DNA from: Siphonodentalium dalli
Taxonomy: Eukaryota > Mollusca > Scaphopoda > Gadilida > Siphonodentaliidae
Assembly (NCBI GenBank): GCA_032622095.1
Contig: CP136064.1
Location: 259,885,863-259,949,862, forward strand
Direction: 5' to 3'
Length of the DNA: 64,000 nucleotides
Shown piece by piece: positions 49,525 through 59,944 of the stretch. The first letter of the stretch is position 1; every line of letters starts with the position of its first letter. The notes under the pieces are model-generated. The model was not told the DNA's origin, did not search any database, and saw only the letters and a list, made by a program, of their open reading frames with translations. The position numbers were made by a program, and so were the translations under genes.

Positions 49525-50575
49525 TTAAAGATGCATATTCCGAATTAACGCTCCTAAATTACTATTTCTTTGGCTTCGGGGGTAAACAATATTTGATTCG
49601 AGTAGAGAAACCAACCCATCAAAGCTCAGAGTAATCAGATATCGATTTATGAAGTTTGTTATTTCTCGAGATGTTCAATTATTTGTGGCCCAGAAACACG
49701 CCGTCAAACGGACAGTCTCACTCAAAATTGTGGATGAAGATGGATAACCCTAAAAACAAGTGATAATATGGCAAAATTTCGTGACTATTCAAGTGATAAT
49801 ATGGCCATATTTCGTTGAACAAACTATTGATAAATAACACGTTTTGGGAAATTTGATACCATAGTTGACAGTTGTTAGCATTATTTTGTTGCAATTTGGC
49901 TATTCTTTGCGAAGTACACAACATACCGGCAAAAACTACCCGCATTGCACTACATTGACGGGCTGGAATAACACACCCACATGCATAAACTCCCCGCAGT
50001 TCCATACGGATATCGGGTCAATACATACCCGCAATTTGTACTAACACCTACCTGCAAATTGTACCCGCACAGGTCCTACCTTGGTTATTCTCAGCATGGT
50101 ACCCAACATACCCGCTAAAATTACCCGCTAAAATTACCCGCACTTTATCACAATGACGAGCGAGAATAACATACCCGCATAAACTACCTGCAGTTCCACA
50201 GGGTTATCGGGCACACATATACCTGCAATTTGTACCCGCATTCAACCTTCTGACCCACAGAGGCCCACAACCTCCTGACCCTTGCCTTTTGACCAATCAA
50301 ATCAACGCTCTACCAACACAGAGTATATAAGGACAGGCATTATCCACATCTTTCCACGCCACCCTGGTCCAGATGAAGATATACCAATATCGAAAGCGCT
50401 AAACCATTAATAAGGATATCCCACTGATTGAGACCCTCCCAGGAATGGAGGTTCACCCTCGTATTTACTTTTATTATTTTGTTGCAATTAATCGAATCTG
50501 ATAACTAAAGCGTGTTTTCAAGAAATGTTGTTGTTGTTTCTTGATGATATGGGGACCCTCTGATCGGATTGAGTA
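49525..50575 (+). mobile_element. F6 MITE copy 5, interrupted
   Basis: The left part (49525-49896) carries TTAAAGATGCATATTCCGAA and TTTGATTCGAGTAGAG; the right part (50473-50575) resumes with TTGCAATTAATCGAAT and ends GATTGAGTA. The 576 bp between is a foreign insertion. The end lacks the usual CCTTTAA, so the copy is also clipped on the right. Confidence 0.75.
49897..50472 (+). mobile_element. Retroelement-like insertion with 17-bp target duplication
   Basis: ATTATTTTGTTGCAATT occurs at 49880-49896 and again at 50473-50489, exactly flanking 576 bp. The uninterrupted sister at 45882 carries the sequence only once. The insert starts with two direct copies of about 185 bp (GGYTATTCTYTGC/CAGCRWGGTA..., with CATACCCGC and CCCGCAATTTGTA motifs). 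A unique part follows with GAGTATATAAGGACAGG, then CAGATGAAGATATACCAATA and TCGAAAGCGC. A long target duplication fits target-primed reverse transcription, as in SINEs, LINEs or Penelope-like elements. Tandem repeats plus a GATGA...CGAAA core resemble the ribozyme-bearing repeats of Penelope-like elements, but this is tentative. Confidence 0.65.
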
Positions 50576-50611
50576 ATTACATTCTTCAGCAATAATTTTC
50601 TGTATAAATTG

Positions 50612-51065
50612 TGACCCGCCATATAAAATCCAGTCGTAAGTCGGGATTTTTTTTACCCTGTGCCAATGCATTCTCTTATATATGCGAGTCGACCATAGGT
50701 CGCCTCGCATATATAAGAGAATGCATTGGCCTAACAATTTTTTTAAATAAATGTTTCTTACATTTTTTAGGACATAAAATAAAAAACATCCATTACCCTG
50801 CAGGGAGCCACACACATATATAGAAGCATATAGAAGAGTGTCGTCTGCTCATGTTTGTCTGTGGCTCTGTATGGGTGAAATTATAAAATTGTTAAAGAAT
50901 ACAAGAAAAAATTATTAAAATTGTAAAAGAATTGTTAGGCCAATGCATTCTCTTATATTCTTATATATGCGAGGCGACCTATGGTCGACTCGCATATATA
51001 AGAGAATGCATTGGCACAGGGTAAAAAAATCCCGACTTACGACTGGATTTTATATGGCGGGTCAC
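50612..51065 (-). mobile_element. MITE F4, copy 2
   Basis: Opposite orientation to the copy at 37514. GTGACCCGCCATATAAAATC and its complement form the ends, with long hairpins near 50662-50730 and 50938-51015. The second hairpin has a short duplication (CTTATATTCTTATATATGCG) that unbalances its stem. AAATT on both sides is a possible 5-bp target duplication. The right end is 35 bp from the juxtamembrane exon. Confidence 0.8.
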
Positions 51066-51099
51066 AAATTGTTCTTAAACATTAGTATCCTTGTTTTAG

Positions 51100-51292
51100 A
51101 ATTGAGGGCCATCTCCTCATATGGAAGTGGACGTCTGGGGAGTATGGAGAATGGATTCAGGCATAGCGGAAAGAAATCAGGAGCTGCTTTCCGAGATTAT
51201 GAACCTGCACCGACCCTCATCCAAGAGCAGAAACTACTGCCTGTCCTCGATGATTGTATTATACCCGGTGATGACTTAGAGGTTCAACAGAG
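51100..51292 (+). CDS. Kinase gene: juxtamembrane exon
   Basis: 193 nt, phase 1 to phase 2, preceded by CCTTGTTTTAG and followed by GTGAGG. It encodes a polar segment with Gly/Ser-rich SYGSGRLGS, then FRDYEPAPTLIQEQKLLPVL and an acidic DDCIIPGDDLEVQQR that leads directly into the glycine loop of the next exon. The two Tyr (SYG, DYE) are the obvious candidate juxtamembrane phosphorylation sites. A MITE ends 35 bp before this exon and another begins 8 bp after it. Confidence 0.8.
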
Positions 51293-51300
51293 GTGAGGGT

Positions 51301-51915
51301 TACAGTAATGCCCTAATTAATCAACTCCATTACCACAGCAGAAATATGGGTAACTTTTCAGGATTTAGTCTGAAATATGGCTTGTTTCCATTCATCGGAA
51401 AGCTCTCCCTGAGAGCTTTCAGATGAATGGCAACAAACCATATTTCCGACTAAATCATGAAAAGTTACACATAATTCTGCTGTGGTTTAGGAGTTGATTA
51501 ACCCTTTACCCAACAGAAGGGCCCTGTGCCAATGCATTCTCTTATATATGCGAGTCGACCATAGGTCGCCTCGCATATATAAGAGAATGCATTGGCTTAA
51601 CACATTAAAAATTATAAAATTGTTAAAGAATGTAAGAAACAATGGTAAAAAGTGTTAAATTTTTTTTTTTTTTTAGGCCAATGCATTCTCTTATATATGC
51701 GAGGCGACCTATGGTCGACTCGCATATATAAGAGAATGCATTGGCACAGGGCATAACTGTAACTATCACAATGTGGTCAAGGAGCCGGGTTCCAATGATA
51801 TCCATATTTGTATGGTTCTATTGAGACAGACCGAAGATATTTTAGGCTGTTGAAGCTTTATTTGGTCGGTTTTGGCCGTTTTGTTGGGTAAAGGGTTAAT
51901 TAGGGCATTACTGTA
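51301..51915. mobile_element. Tc1/mariner-like MITE F3, copy 2, carrying a nested F1
   Basis: Palindrome with TA-flanked CAGTAATGCCCTAATTAATC at the left and TTAGGGCATTACTG at the right. An F1 element (51498-51899) is inserted at a TTAA in the right arm. The left arm preserves the uninterrupted partner of that site. The element begins 8 bp after the donor of the juxtamembrane exon. Confidence 0.85.
51498..51899 (+). mobile_element. piggyBac-like MITE F1, copy 2
   Basis: 402 bp including both TTAA copies, with the same termini and the same two 69-nt hairpins (about 51527-51595 and 51677-51745) as at 29645. It is nested in the F3 palindrome. Removing it together with one TTAA restores perfect pairing of the host palindrome around the insertion site. 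Confidence 0.9.
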
Positions 51916-51962
51916 CAATTAGATTGAGATACCTTTATAATATATTATAATTTTGATCAGGA

Positions 51963-52192
51963 ATAACCCTTCCATGACTGGAGCTTGTGCCAATATATTC
52001 TCTAATATATGAGAGTCCCCCAATAGAGAGCCTTGCATATATAAGAGAATACATTGGCCTACCCATATTTACCTTGACCGTGTAAGCCACTGAATTCTCT
52101 TATATATACGAGGCTCCCTATGTGAGACTCGCATATATAAGAGAATGCATTTTAATGCTGCAACAGCGCAGCTACCATCATGAAGGGGTTAA
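51963..52192 (+). mobile_element. MITE F2 (CCCTTCCATGACTGG ends), copy 1
   Basis: Left end ATAACCCTTCCATGACTGGA, right end CATGAAGGGGTTAA. It contains two decayed long hairpins of the shared kind (TTCTCTTATATATACGAGG / CTCGCATATATAAGAGAAT). The TTAA target is intact only on the right. From 52193 to 52690 I see no feature. Confidence 0.7.
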
Positions 52193-52690
52193 ATACTGTC
52201 TATTCTTTTCTGTTGAGCTGTATAAAAGTCACTGATTAGAGGACCAAATTGTTTCAATTGTTTGAACAAGAGAAAGGTAGAAAAGCATATGTTGCTTTCT
52301 CAATCCAAACTCATTGAATATGGCAAAGAAAACATGAAAATTCATATATCTCTGAAGAGAGTGGAAAATAAAATTCCCAAAAGGCTGGAACTTGTTGATG
52401 AAAAAAAACAATTGTATCTATGCATTTATTTTAGATGTCCTCTATTGTTTGATTTGTGGTATTAATCATGAGTACTACCCAAATTTCTAACTTTTAAATT
52501 TTCAAACTGTAATTTTCACAAAAATACAAACATAACCAACTCAAGTTACTTACTATATTCTCTAAATGAAAATCATAGTTACAATTACTGATGCTTCAGG
52601 CTGGAGTAGTGTGGAAGTTATCTGAATGATTTCAAAAGCCATTATATGTAGGAATATAATTCATATAAATGGATGATTCCACAGCCAATC

Positions 52691-52953
52691 TTAACCCTTC
52701 AATGACTGGAAGCTTCCTGAAATTTTGCGAAAACACTGTGAAATGCATTCTCTTATATATGCGAGTCTCCCATAGGGAACCTCGCATATATAAGAGAATA
52801 CATTGGCCCAACAATATTTACCTTGACCATGTAAGCCAGTGCATTCTCTTATATATGCAAGGCTCCCTATGGGAGACTCACATATACAAGAAAATGCACT
52901 GGCACAGTGTCTTTAATGCTGCACCAGCACAGCTCCCACCATGAAAGGGTTAA
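52691..52953 (+). mobile_element. MITE F2, copy 2
   Basis: 263 bp with TTAA on both sides, ends CCCTTCAATGACTGG and CCATGAAAGGG. Hairpins near 52741-52808 and 52835-52905 use the same GCATTCTCTTATATATGCGA arms as F1 and F4, but with a CTCCCATAGGGA-type tip. Confidence 0.8.
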
Positions 52954-53037
52954 GTCTGTGTTTCTAATTTCAGTAATCTTACCAATATAATCCTCTAAGT
53001 TTAGACAATGTCCACAGGTGGCCAGGAAATTATTATA

Positions 53038-53518
53038 AATATACAATAATATACAATGTATACTAACAATTAATAAAAAATATTATTATATATTACAATA
53101 ATATACAATGTATACTAACAATTAATATATATTACAATAATATACAATGTATACTAACAATTAATATATATTACAATAATATACAATGTATACTAACAAT
53201 TAATATATATTACAATAATATACAATGTATACTAACAATTAATAAAAAATATTATTATATATTACAATAATATACAATGTATACTAACAATTAATATATA
53301 TTACAATAATATACAATGTATACTAACAATTAATAAAAAATATTATTATATATTACAATAATATACAATGTATACTAACAATTAATATATATTACAATAA
53401 TATACAATGTATACTAACAATTAATACAAAATATTATATATTACAATAATATACAATGTATACTAACAATTAATACAAAATATTATATATTACAATAATA
53501 TACAATGTATACTAACAA
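53038..53518 (+). repeat. AT-rich minisatellite
   Basis: About 11 tandem units of roughly 39-51 bp containing ACAATAATATACAATGTATA and CTAACAATTAAT, differing in a variable AT-only spacer (TATATAT, AAAAAATATTATTATA or ACAAAATATTATA). An F1 element is inserted in its last unit. Confidence 0.92.
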
Positions 53519-53908
53519 TTAACCCTTTACCCAACAAACCGGCCAAAACCGGCCAAATAAAGCTTCAACAGCCTAAACTATCTTCGGTCTGTCTCAATAG
53601 AACCATACAAATATGGATATCATTGGAACCGGCTTCTTGACCACATTGTGATAGTTACAGTTATGCCCTGTGCCAATGCATTCTCTTATATATGCGAGTC
53701 GACCATAGGGAACCTCGCATATATAAGAGAATGCATTGGCCTAAAAAAAATCTTTTTTTACCATTTGTTCTTACATTCTTTAACAATTTTATAATTTTTA
53801 ATGTGTTAAGCCAATGCATTCTCTTATATATGCGAGGCGACCTATGGTCGACTCGCATATATAAGAGAATGCATTGGCACAGGGCCCTTCTGTTGGGTAA
53901 AGGGTTAA
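53519..53908 (-). mobile_element. piggyBac-like MITE F1, copy 3
   Basis: 390 bp including TTAA copies, in reverse orientation (the GGCCG-rich end comes first). It is inserted in the AT minisatellite: CTAACAA-TTAA on the left continues as TTAA-TAAAAAATATT on the right, which is the minisatellite sequence. One hairpin has a changed tip (CCATAGGGAACC). Confidence 0.88.
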
Positions 53909-54363
53909 TAAAAAATATTCCTGGACCCCTGTGACAATGCCTGATCTGTAGATAATTTCTACTGGGTTCAAACACAGTTCATACCAAGCCACCAGCTGCA
54001 TGTAATAATTCATGTTCTTGGGCTCTTGTGTTTTTATGTGTAACCATATATAGGTAAGTGGGTGTCTGACCGGGTAGCAGGACTGCCAAGGTAAATGACC
54101 CCACACATAGCACACTAGAATGAAAGAGAAAAAGTCAGAGTAATGCACTGGCTGGTTGACCAAGAAGGCCTTTTAGAAAGTCAACTAAGGAAAAAAGTAA
54201 AACAGCTTGGAACATATTTGTCATAAGAATTTTCAACACAATATATACATGCATGTTCAAAATGTACGGCCTATATGACAGAGTATGCATTGATGGTCAC
54301 TTATAGCATTACACATACTAAGATTTGTCAGAGTAATCTTAGTTCCCCTTACCATAATGTATC

Positions 54364-54571
54364 TACAGTAATGCCCTAAGTAATCGACCTCTTAACCAAA
54401 GCAGAATTATGGGTAACTTTTCAGGATTTAGTCGGAAATATGGCTTGTTGCCATTCATCGCAGCGAGAGCTTTCCGATGAATGGCAACAAGCCATATTTC
54501 CGATTATATCCTGAAAAGTTACCCATAATTCTGCTTTGGTTAAGAGGTCGATTACTTAGGGCATTACTGTA
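54364..54571. mobile_element. Tc1/mariner-like MITE F3, copy 3
   Basis: 208 bp with TA ends, CAGTAATGCCCTAAGTAATC at the left and GATTACTTAGGGCATTACTG at the right. The centre (CATCGCAGCGAGAGC) is shortened compared with the other copies. From 54572 to 55346 the intron shows nothing else. Confidence 0.8.
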
Positions 54572-55346
54572 TATTATATATCATAATGTGCAGATATGTG
54601 CATGATGGGGAGTATAGTCTCCCGAAAATTTAGCCATAATTATATATATGTGATATACGAAATAAAGTTGCAGCTTATCCTATATATATCGTTTATTTAT
54701 ATTATTAGTAAAAGGTGGCCAAGTTTATAAATATTGTGAGTATAAACCTGGGAGTAAATGCCCCGTTGTCTTATGTAAACGCTAAGATAGCAACAAGATA
54801 ACGCTCTTCATTTAGCGTCATTCCATTTAGCATCATACCATGACATTGAGTGTATGTATACTATTTGTGCAGATTATAAACCATAATTTCTTATCTGGTC
54901 CCTTAATATAAATTAGTTTTTGGTGCACCTATGACACATAGTTTGTCAGCCGCCTTGGAACATAATTATATGTGTAAAATATTCGGGCTATATGGAAATG
55001 GCTATGTACATAGCATGTACATAGTACATATTATGGGTTCTCCTGTAAATCGGCCAGTTTATCTCATGTAAATAGTCATTATGTGTGTATCGTAAGAGGG
55101 CACATCTCATGCTATTATAATGTCATTATGTCCTATATCTTATTATTATATATATCATATCAAATTATAAATATGCAACAATTAATGTGCATACACGTGA
55201 TAATAAAAAAACATATTCACAGTTCATACTAAGCCACGAGCTGCATGTAATAATTCATGTCCGCGGACACTTGGTTGTCCTTGAGACATATTAATTTTCA
55301 GATTTGCTGACTAATAGTATTGATATTTCTTCCTTCTTATTGACAG

Positions 55347-55496
55347 ATTAGGTGGCGGACTGTTTGCCGACACTTACATTGCTCAATGGCTCGACAGAAC
55401 AGTCGCCATAAAGCGCCTCACAGTCAATATTCATGGGCAGACTCAGCTTTCATCAAAAAACCTTGCCACAATGCGAGAAGACATATCATTTCTCAG
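55347..55496 (+). CDS. Kinase gene: glycine loop and VAIK exon
   Basis: 150 nt, phase 2 to 2, after CTTATTGACAG and before GTTAGC. It encodes RLGGGLFADTY (a glycine loop with the third Gly replaced by Ala), the VAIK lysine of subdomain II, and TMREDISFLR, whose Glu is the likely partner in helix C. This is the start of the catalytic N-lobe. Confidence 0.9.
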
Positions 55497-55515
55497 GTTA
55501 GCTACATGTATATGA

Positions 55516-55926
55516 ATTGAAGCCTTGAAATAGTGTGTCTGTCATTTGCAGAATGAGGTCCCCAGAGCGTGAATTTAGTGATGTTATCCCCCACGGCATC
55601 ACCAAATTCACCCTCTGCGGAGGCCTCATTCTGCAAATGACAAACACACTATTTCAAGGCTTCAATTCATGCGGAGTCCTCAACTGCTATGATCAGATTG
55701 AAGTTCCCCAGTTGAAGTTGGTGATGTTCACCCATTGGGCACCTCAATTATGCATTTTATCTTCTGCAAATTACAGATACTTCCAAGAAGATGAGACCTA
55801 AGGAGAATGAGTCCCCAGAGGGTGAATATAGTGATGCTACCCTGCTGTGCGAGATAGCTTTACTAAATTCACTCTCTTGGCACCTCATTCTGCAAATGAC
55901 AGACACACTATTTCAAAGCTTGTATA
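55516..55926 (+). mobile_element. MITE F5, copy 3
   Basis: Starts 19 bp after the glycine-loop exon. The left half is a long palindrome whose arms begin TTGAAGCCTTGAAATAGTGT; the right half is a second palindrome ending CACACTATTTCAAAGCTTGT. The middle carries CCTCAACTGCTATGATCAG and GAAGTTGGTGATGTTCACCC. Palindromes inside a palindromic element, as in F1 and F4. Confidence 0.8.
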
Positions 55927-56030
55927 AGATATTACATGGAACAATATTTGGCGTCATTAAGGAAACTGTAATTGAAAGGGACTTATGGTCTTTTAAATGG
56001 GTTAATGCAAAATAACATAAAATTCTATAT

Positions 56031-56122
56031 TCTCCCTATGGGAAACTCGCATATATAAGAGAACGCAGTGGCACAGGATCTTTAATGCTGCACCAGCGCA
56101 GCTCCCATCATGAAAGGATTAA
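56031..56122 (+). mobile_element. MITE F2, partial right end
   Basis: Only the right hairpin half and right end remain (CTATGGGAAACTCGCATATA, then GCTCCCATCATGAAAGGATTAA). Confidence 0.7.
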
Positions 56123-56358
56123 TAGCCTTCTTTATGAACCCATCCTACTTCTTTTTCCCCATATTGTCAAAAAAATTAAAATTTTCAATTGATCAGATTA
56201 TGTTCATGATTACTAAAATATAAAGCATGTGATGAAAATTGCTGAGACTATTCCTTCTTTTCTATGATATTATTTTTTCATGGGAAGAATGACCGCAGTT
56301 TATTTTTATAATTGAAATTAAACATATCGTTTTGAAATATCCACTGTATCAATCGAAA

Positions 56359-56615
56359 CCCTTCCATGACTGGAGCTTTCTGAAATTTTGCGAAAATCCT
56401 GTGGCAATGCATTCTCTTATATATACGAGTCTCTTAAGGAGCCTCGCATATGGGAGACTTGCATATAAAAGAGAATATATTGGCCTAACAATATTTATCT
56501 TGACCTTATAAGCCAGTGCATTCTCTTATATATGCGAGGCTCCCTATGGGAGACTCACATATATAAGAGAATGCACTGGCACAGGATTTTTAATGCTGCA
56601 CCAGCGCCACTCCCG
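56359..56615 (+). mobile_element. MITE F2, copy 3, right end lost
   Basis: Starts CCCTTCCATGACTGGAGCTT and holds both decayed hairpins, but breaks off after CACCAGCGCCACTCCC without the ATGAAAGGGTTAA end. The first hairpin has a rearranged tip with a repeated GGGAGACTTGCATATA. Confidence 0.7.
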
Positions 56616-56843
56616 TTTTAATAAATTATTTTTCCTCCTACATCTATTTGTAAACCAGGCAATAGTATTGGAGTGGCCTAAATTCCCACCTAATAAATGC
56701 TGCTTTGTTGACATTACCAAATATTCAATTATCTGGTCATTGACATTGAACTTATGTCCTGTAATGGAGTCACATATTCAAGTACGCTCCTCCATATGGG
56801 GTGATCGAACTGGTTGTATTTGCTAACTATATGCAAGGCTGCA

Positions 56844-57222
56844 AATTATGTGTCTGTCATTTGCAGAATGAGGTTCACAGAGGGTGACAGTGGGCTAGCA
56901 TCACCAAATTCACCCTCTGGGGATTTCATTCTGCTTAGGCCTCAACTGCTATGGGAGACCTAGGATCAGATTGAAGTTCCCTTGTTGAAGTTTGTAATCA
57001 CCCATTAGTTACCTTGATTATGCATTTCATCTTCTGAAATTAGGGGATAAAGAAGGGAAAAAATAACTAAAAACAATGTTAATTTGAGACTTGATACTTC
57101 CCAGAAGATGAGGCCTAAGCAGAATGAGGTACCCAGATGGTGAATTTGGTGACAGTTTGGGATAGCATCACTAAATTCACTCTCTGGTGACCTAATTCTG
57201 CAAATGACAGACACACTATTTG
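56844..57222 (+). mobile_element. MITE F5, copy 4
   Basis: ATGTGTCTGTCATTTGCAGA at the left and CAAATGACAGACACACTATT at the right, with the family-typical middle. The left palindrome is partly deleted (AGAGGGTGACAGTGGGCTAG). Confidence 0.75.
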
Positions 57223-57589
57223 CTGACTATATACATATTCTATTTACCAAATGAATGCAATATGACACTGTTTTTTAATGAAGCTATATATGCACTGTAC
57301 GTGTTATGCAATTCACTCTAAATGTGCCCAACTTCGCAGTTTACACAATATGCACAATGGCCACCATGCCCTATTCCTCAATAAAAAACAGTGTCACTAC
57401 ACACATTCTTCACATATTCATATATGATTTTATTATTATTTTCATAATATTAACTGGAACAATTCATATTGAATTTTCTGAAACATCTCTTGAACTTGCA
57501 TGGAAATAAACTCACGGAGCATCACAAGTTTGATTACAAACGAGTAACTGTCTTGTGAGGAACGCAACCATGCTATGAAAAGTTTCAGT

Positions 57590-57720
57590 CAATTAAGATG
57601 TTTACATTATAAGTCTCAATTTCGAGATAAAAGTCAAAAATTTTATTTTCAAAGATAAAAAGTCAAAAATTTTACTTTATAAAGTTGAAATTTTAAGTTG
57701 AAAGTCAAAATTTGGACGTT
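57590..57720 (+). repeat. Low-complexity AAGTCAAAA/TTT stretch
   Basis: Degenerate repeats of AAAAGTCAAAAATTTTA just before the acceptor of the N-lobe exon. It supplies little polypyrimidine. 57223-57589 shows nothing firm. Confidence 0.55.
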
Positions 57721-57772
57721 ATTTTTTGTTCTATCATGTCCCTAAAGCGCTTCCGTACTTTCTCCATTGTAG

Positions 57773-57926
57773 CAGTCACAGACATAAAAACATTATTGGA
57801 ATGCTGGGTCTATCTTTAGATGGCAGACATCCAGTGGTTATATCTGACTTCGTTGACGGAGAATGTCTACGAGATTATTGTCGGTCAAGGGGTCCAAACT
57901 TATTGTGGCCACAGAGAATTAGCATC
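57773..57926 (+). CDS. Kinase gene: N-lobe to hinge exon
   Basis: 154 nt if the first of two overlapping acceptors is used (TAGCAG, a NAGNAG site); the second acceptor, at 57776, removes one Ser. It ends at ATC before GTAAGT. It encodes SHRHKNIIGMLGLS (subdomain IV), then PVVISDFVDGECLRDYC, placing Ser at the gatekeeper position and DFV in the hinge, then LLWPQRISI of helix E. Ends in phase 0. Confidence 0.9.
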
Positions 57927-58117
57927 GTAAGTTATGTCAATCCCACTTCTGAGAAATAGAATCCAATTTCATCTAATCACAATATGCTTTGTGTGACCCA
58001 CATCTGCGGATAAATGGGGGATGCCCAATGACACTTTAGTCCACGACAAGAAGTACCATGTCTTGCCCACCTGAAGCTGACATAAGTTAATGACAGGCAG
58101 AGCACCCTGATGTATAT

Positions 58118-58552
58118 GTGACCCGACATATCAAATCCAGTTGTAAGTCGGGATTTTTTTTACCCTGTGCCAATGCATTCTCTTATATATGCGAGTCGAC
58201 CATAGGTCGCCTCGCATATATAAGAGAATGCATTGGCCTAACAATTTTTTATCATTTTTTTTAAATAAATGTTTTTTACAATTTTTAGGACATAAAATAA
58301 AAAACATCCATTACCCTGCAGGGAGCCCCACACATACATAGAAGCATATAGAAGAGTGTCGTCTGCTCATGTTTGTCTGGGGCTCTGTATGGGTGAAATT
58401 ATAAAATTGTTAAAGAATACAAGAAAAAATTATTAAAATTGTTAAAAATTGTTAGGCCAATGCATTCTCTTATATATGCGAGGCGACCTAGAATGCATTG
58501 GCACAGGGTAAAAAAATCCCGACTTCCGACTGGATTTGATATGGCGGGTCAC
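58118..58552 (-). mobile_element. MITE F4, copy 3, one hairpin collapsed
   Basis: Same orientation as the copy at 50612, ends GTGACCCGACATATC and ATATGGCGGGTCAC. The first hairpin (58168-58236) is intact. The second (58456-58502) has lost its loop and most of one arm, so GCGAGGCGACCTA joins directly to GAATGCATTGGC. Confidence 0.82.
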
Positions 58553-58559
58553 ATATGTA

Positions 58560-58600
58560 AAATCATGGACAAAAGGACAAAAGGACAAAAGGACAAATAA
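58560..58600 (+). repeat. Short AAAGGAC tandem repeat
   Basis: Four to five copies of ACAAAAGG in direct repeat, followed by an A-rich run to about 58628. Confidence 0.7.
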
Positions 58601-58857
58601 ACATATATTTAAAAAAAAAAAATAAAAAAACACTTTTGAGTCTGTGTGTCATGTATTAAAACATTATGTATATATTTTTTGTAAATATTTGCACATAATC
58701 TCTGATGTAATGGAGGAGTAGATGATATATATTTCCTTCAACTTACATATTTTTATTATAATCAAACCAAAGTTTTACAATAATAAAGAGTGATTTTAGT
58801 TATTCTGGTTATTATTCTTTGTACACATTACCGGATCAAATTGTTTGATTTTGACAG

Positions 58858-58968
58858 TGCATGCAGGCAGCAGACGGAATGGCGTTCCTCCATTCTAACA
58901 AACCACCCGCTCTACACAGAGATCTCAGATGTGCAAACATCTTCATTACGCTTCAAGACATAGTCAAG
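58858..58968 (+). CDS. Kinase gene: catalytic loop exon
   Basis: 111 nt (37 codons), phase 0 to 0, after TTTTGACAG and before GTGAGG. It encodes AADGMAFLHSNKPPALHRDL followed by RCANIFITLQDIVK. The catalytic Asp of HRD and the metal-binding Asn are both present. The residues around HRDLRCAN are closest to tyrosine kinases. Confidence 0.92.
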
Positions 58969-59133
58969 GTGAGGACAATTGCATGTATGCACACCACATG
59001 CAGATTTAAATAAAGTAAAAGAGGACATTTAATTAGGTGCCGGCATAGTATCATAGTGCCAAATTGAACATAGACAGAACAAAAAAAATAAACAAGGGGA
59101 CTAACTCTATAAGATACAAACATAAACAATAAA

Positions 59134-59615
59134 TAAAGATGGTCTGTATATCTCTTCCTATAACAAGTTTTATAATTTATATAGTTTCCTGAGTATAAAA
59201 TAATAAATATGAATCGAAGACCCCTGTCTGGAAACGCTTCTGTAAATTAATATTGATTTATTTTGAATATTCTGGTATAATACATATCTGACATTTTGCC
59301 GTGGTGGACAGTGCTAACAAGATAGTGTTCTCCTGCTTGCTATGTTTCGAGAGCTTTGTGCAATCATTTGGAGCATAGCAAGCGGAAGGACTATTTCTCT
59401 ATCTGAGATTGCCTGATCTGTTATGACTGATCTATTCTAAAAATAGCATGTAAAATTGTCCCAATTGATTGTATGTATAATAGCAAAAAATTATAAATAA
59501 AATTAAGATTAATTGATAGAATCGTTTCCAGACAGGGATCTAATATCCATATTTATTATCTTATAGCCAGGAAACTATATAAGTTGTTATAGGAGGAGAT
59601 AGATCTCCATCTTTA
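59134..59615. repeat. Inverted-repeat element
   Basis: AAAGATGGTCTGTATATCTC at the left and GATAGATCTCCATCTTTA at the right. Inner arms CCCCTGTCTGGAAACG and CGTTTCCAGACAGGGA, and ATAGTTTCCTGAGTATAAAA with its counterpart near 59560. A partial relative lies at 36775-36840. From 59616 to 59944 nothing recognised. Confidence 0.65.
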
Positions 59616-59944
59616 GTTGAAAGCCATTATGATGGTGAATATCAGGTGAACGGCAGTCTTCAAAAAGAGTTTCATATAATTTTTGTTGTATTGGAACAAT
59701 CTGGAAGTATTGCCAGGAAGAGAACATCTTCAACCCTTTCTATACTAAATGGATTCTCCCACCCAATTATTATGGTATACATTGGAATGGTCTAGTATTC
59801 ATTTGGAGGGATGTTCAGGAAATAAAAGCAGACAACAGCCAGAAGAAAATCTAATACAAGTGCAGAAGGATTCCTATTCATTGCTGGCATATGTTCAGAT
59901 AATAATTAAGTTCAACAAGCGATCTGAACATTTTCTAAGGGAAC

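Noticed and set aside
50331-50345. TATATAAGG as a host promoter
   Set aside because: It lies inside the 576-bp insertion, so at most it is an element-internal promoter.
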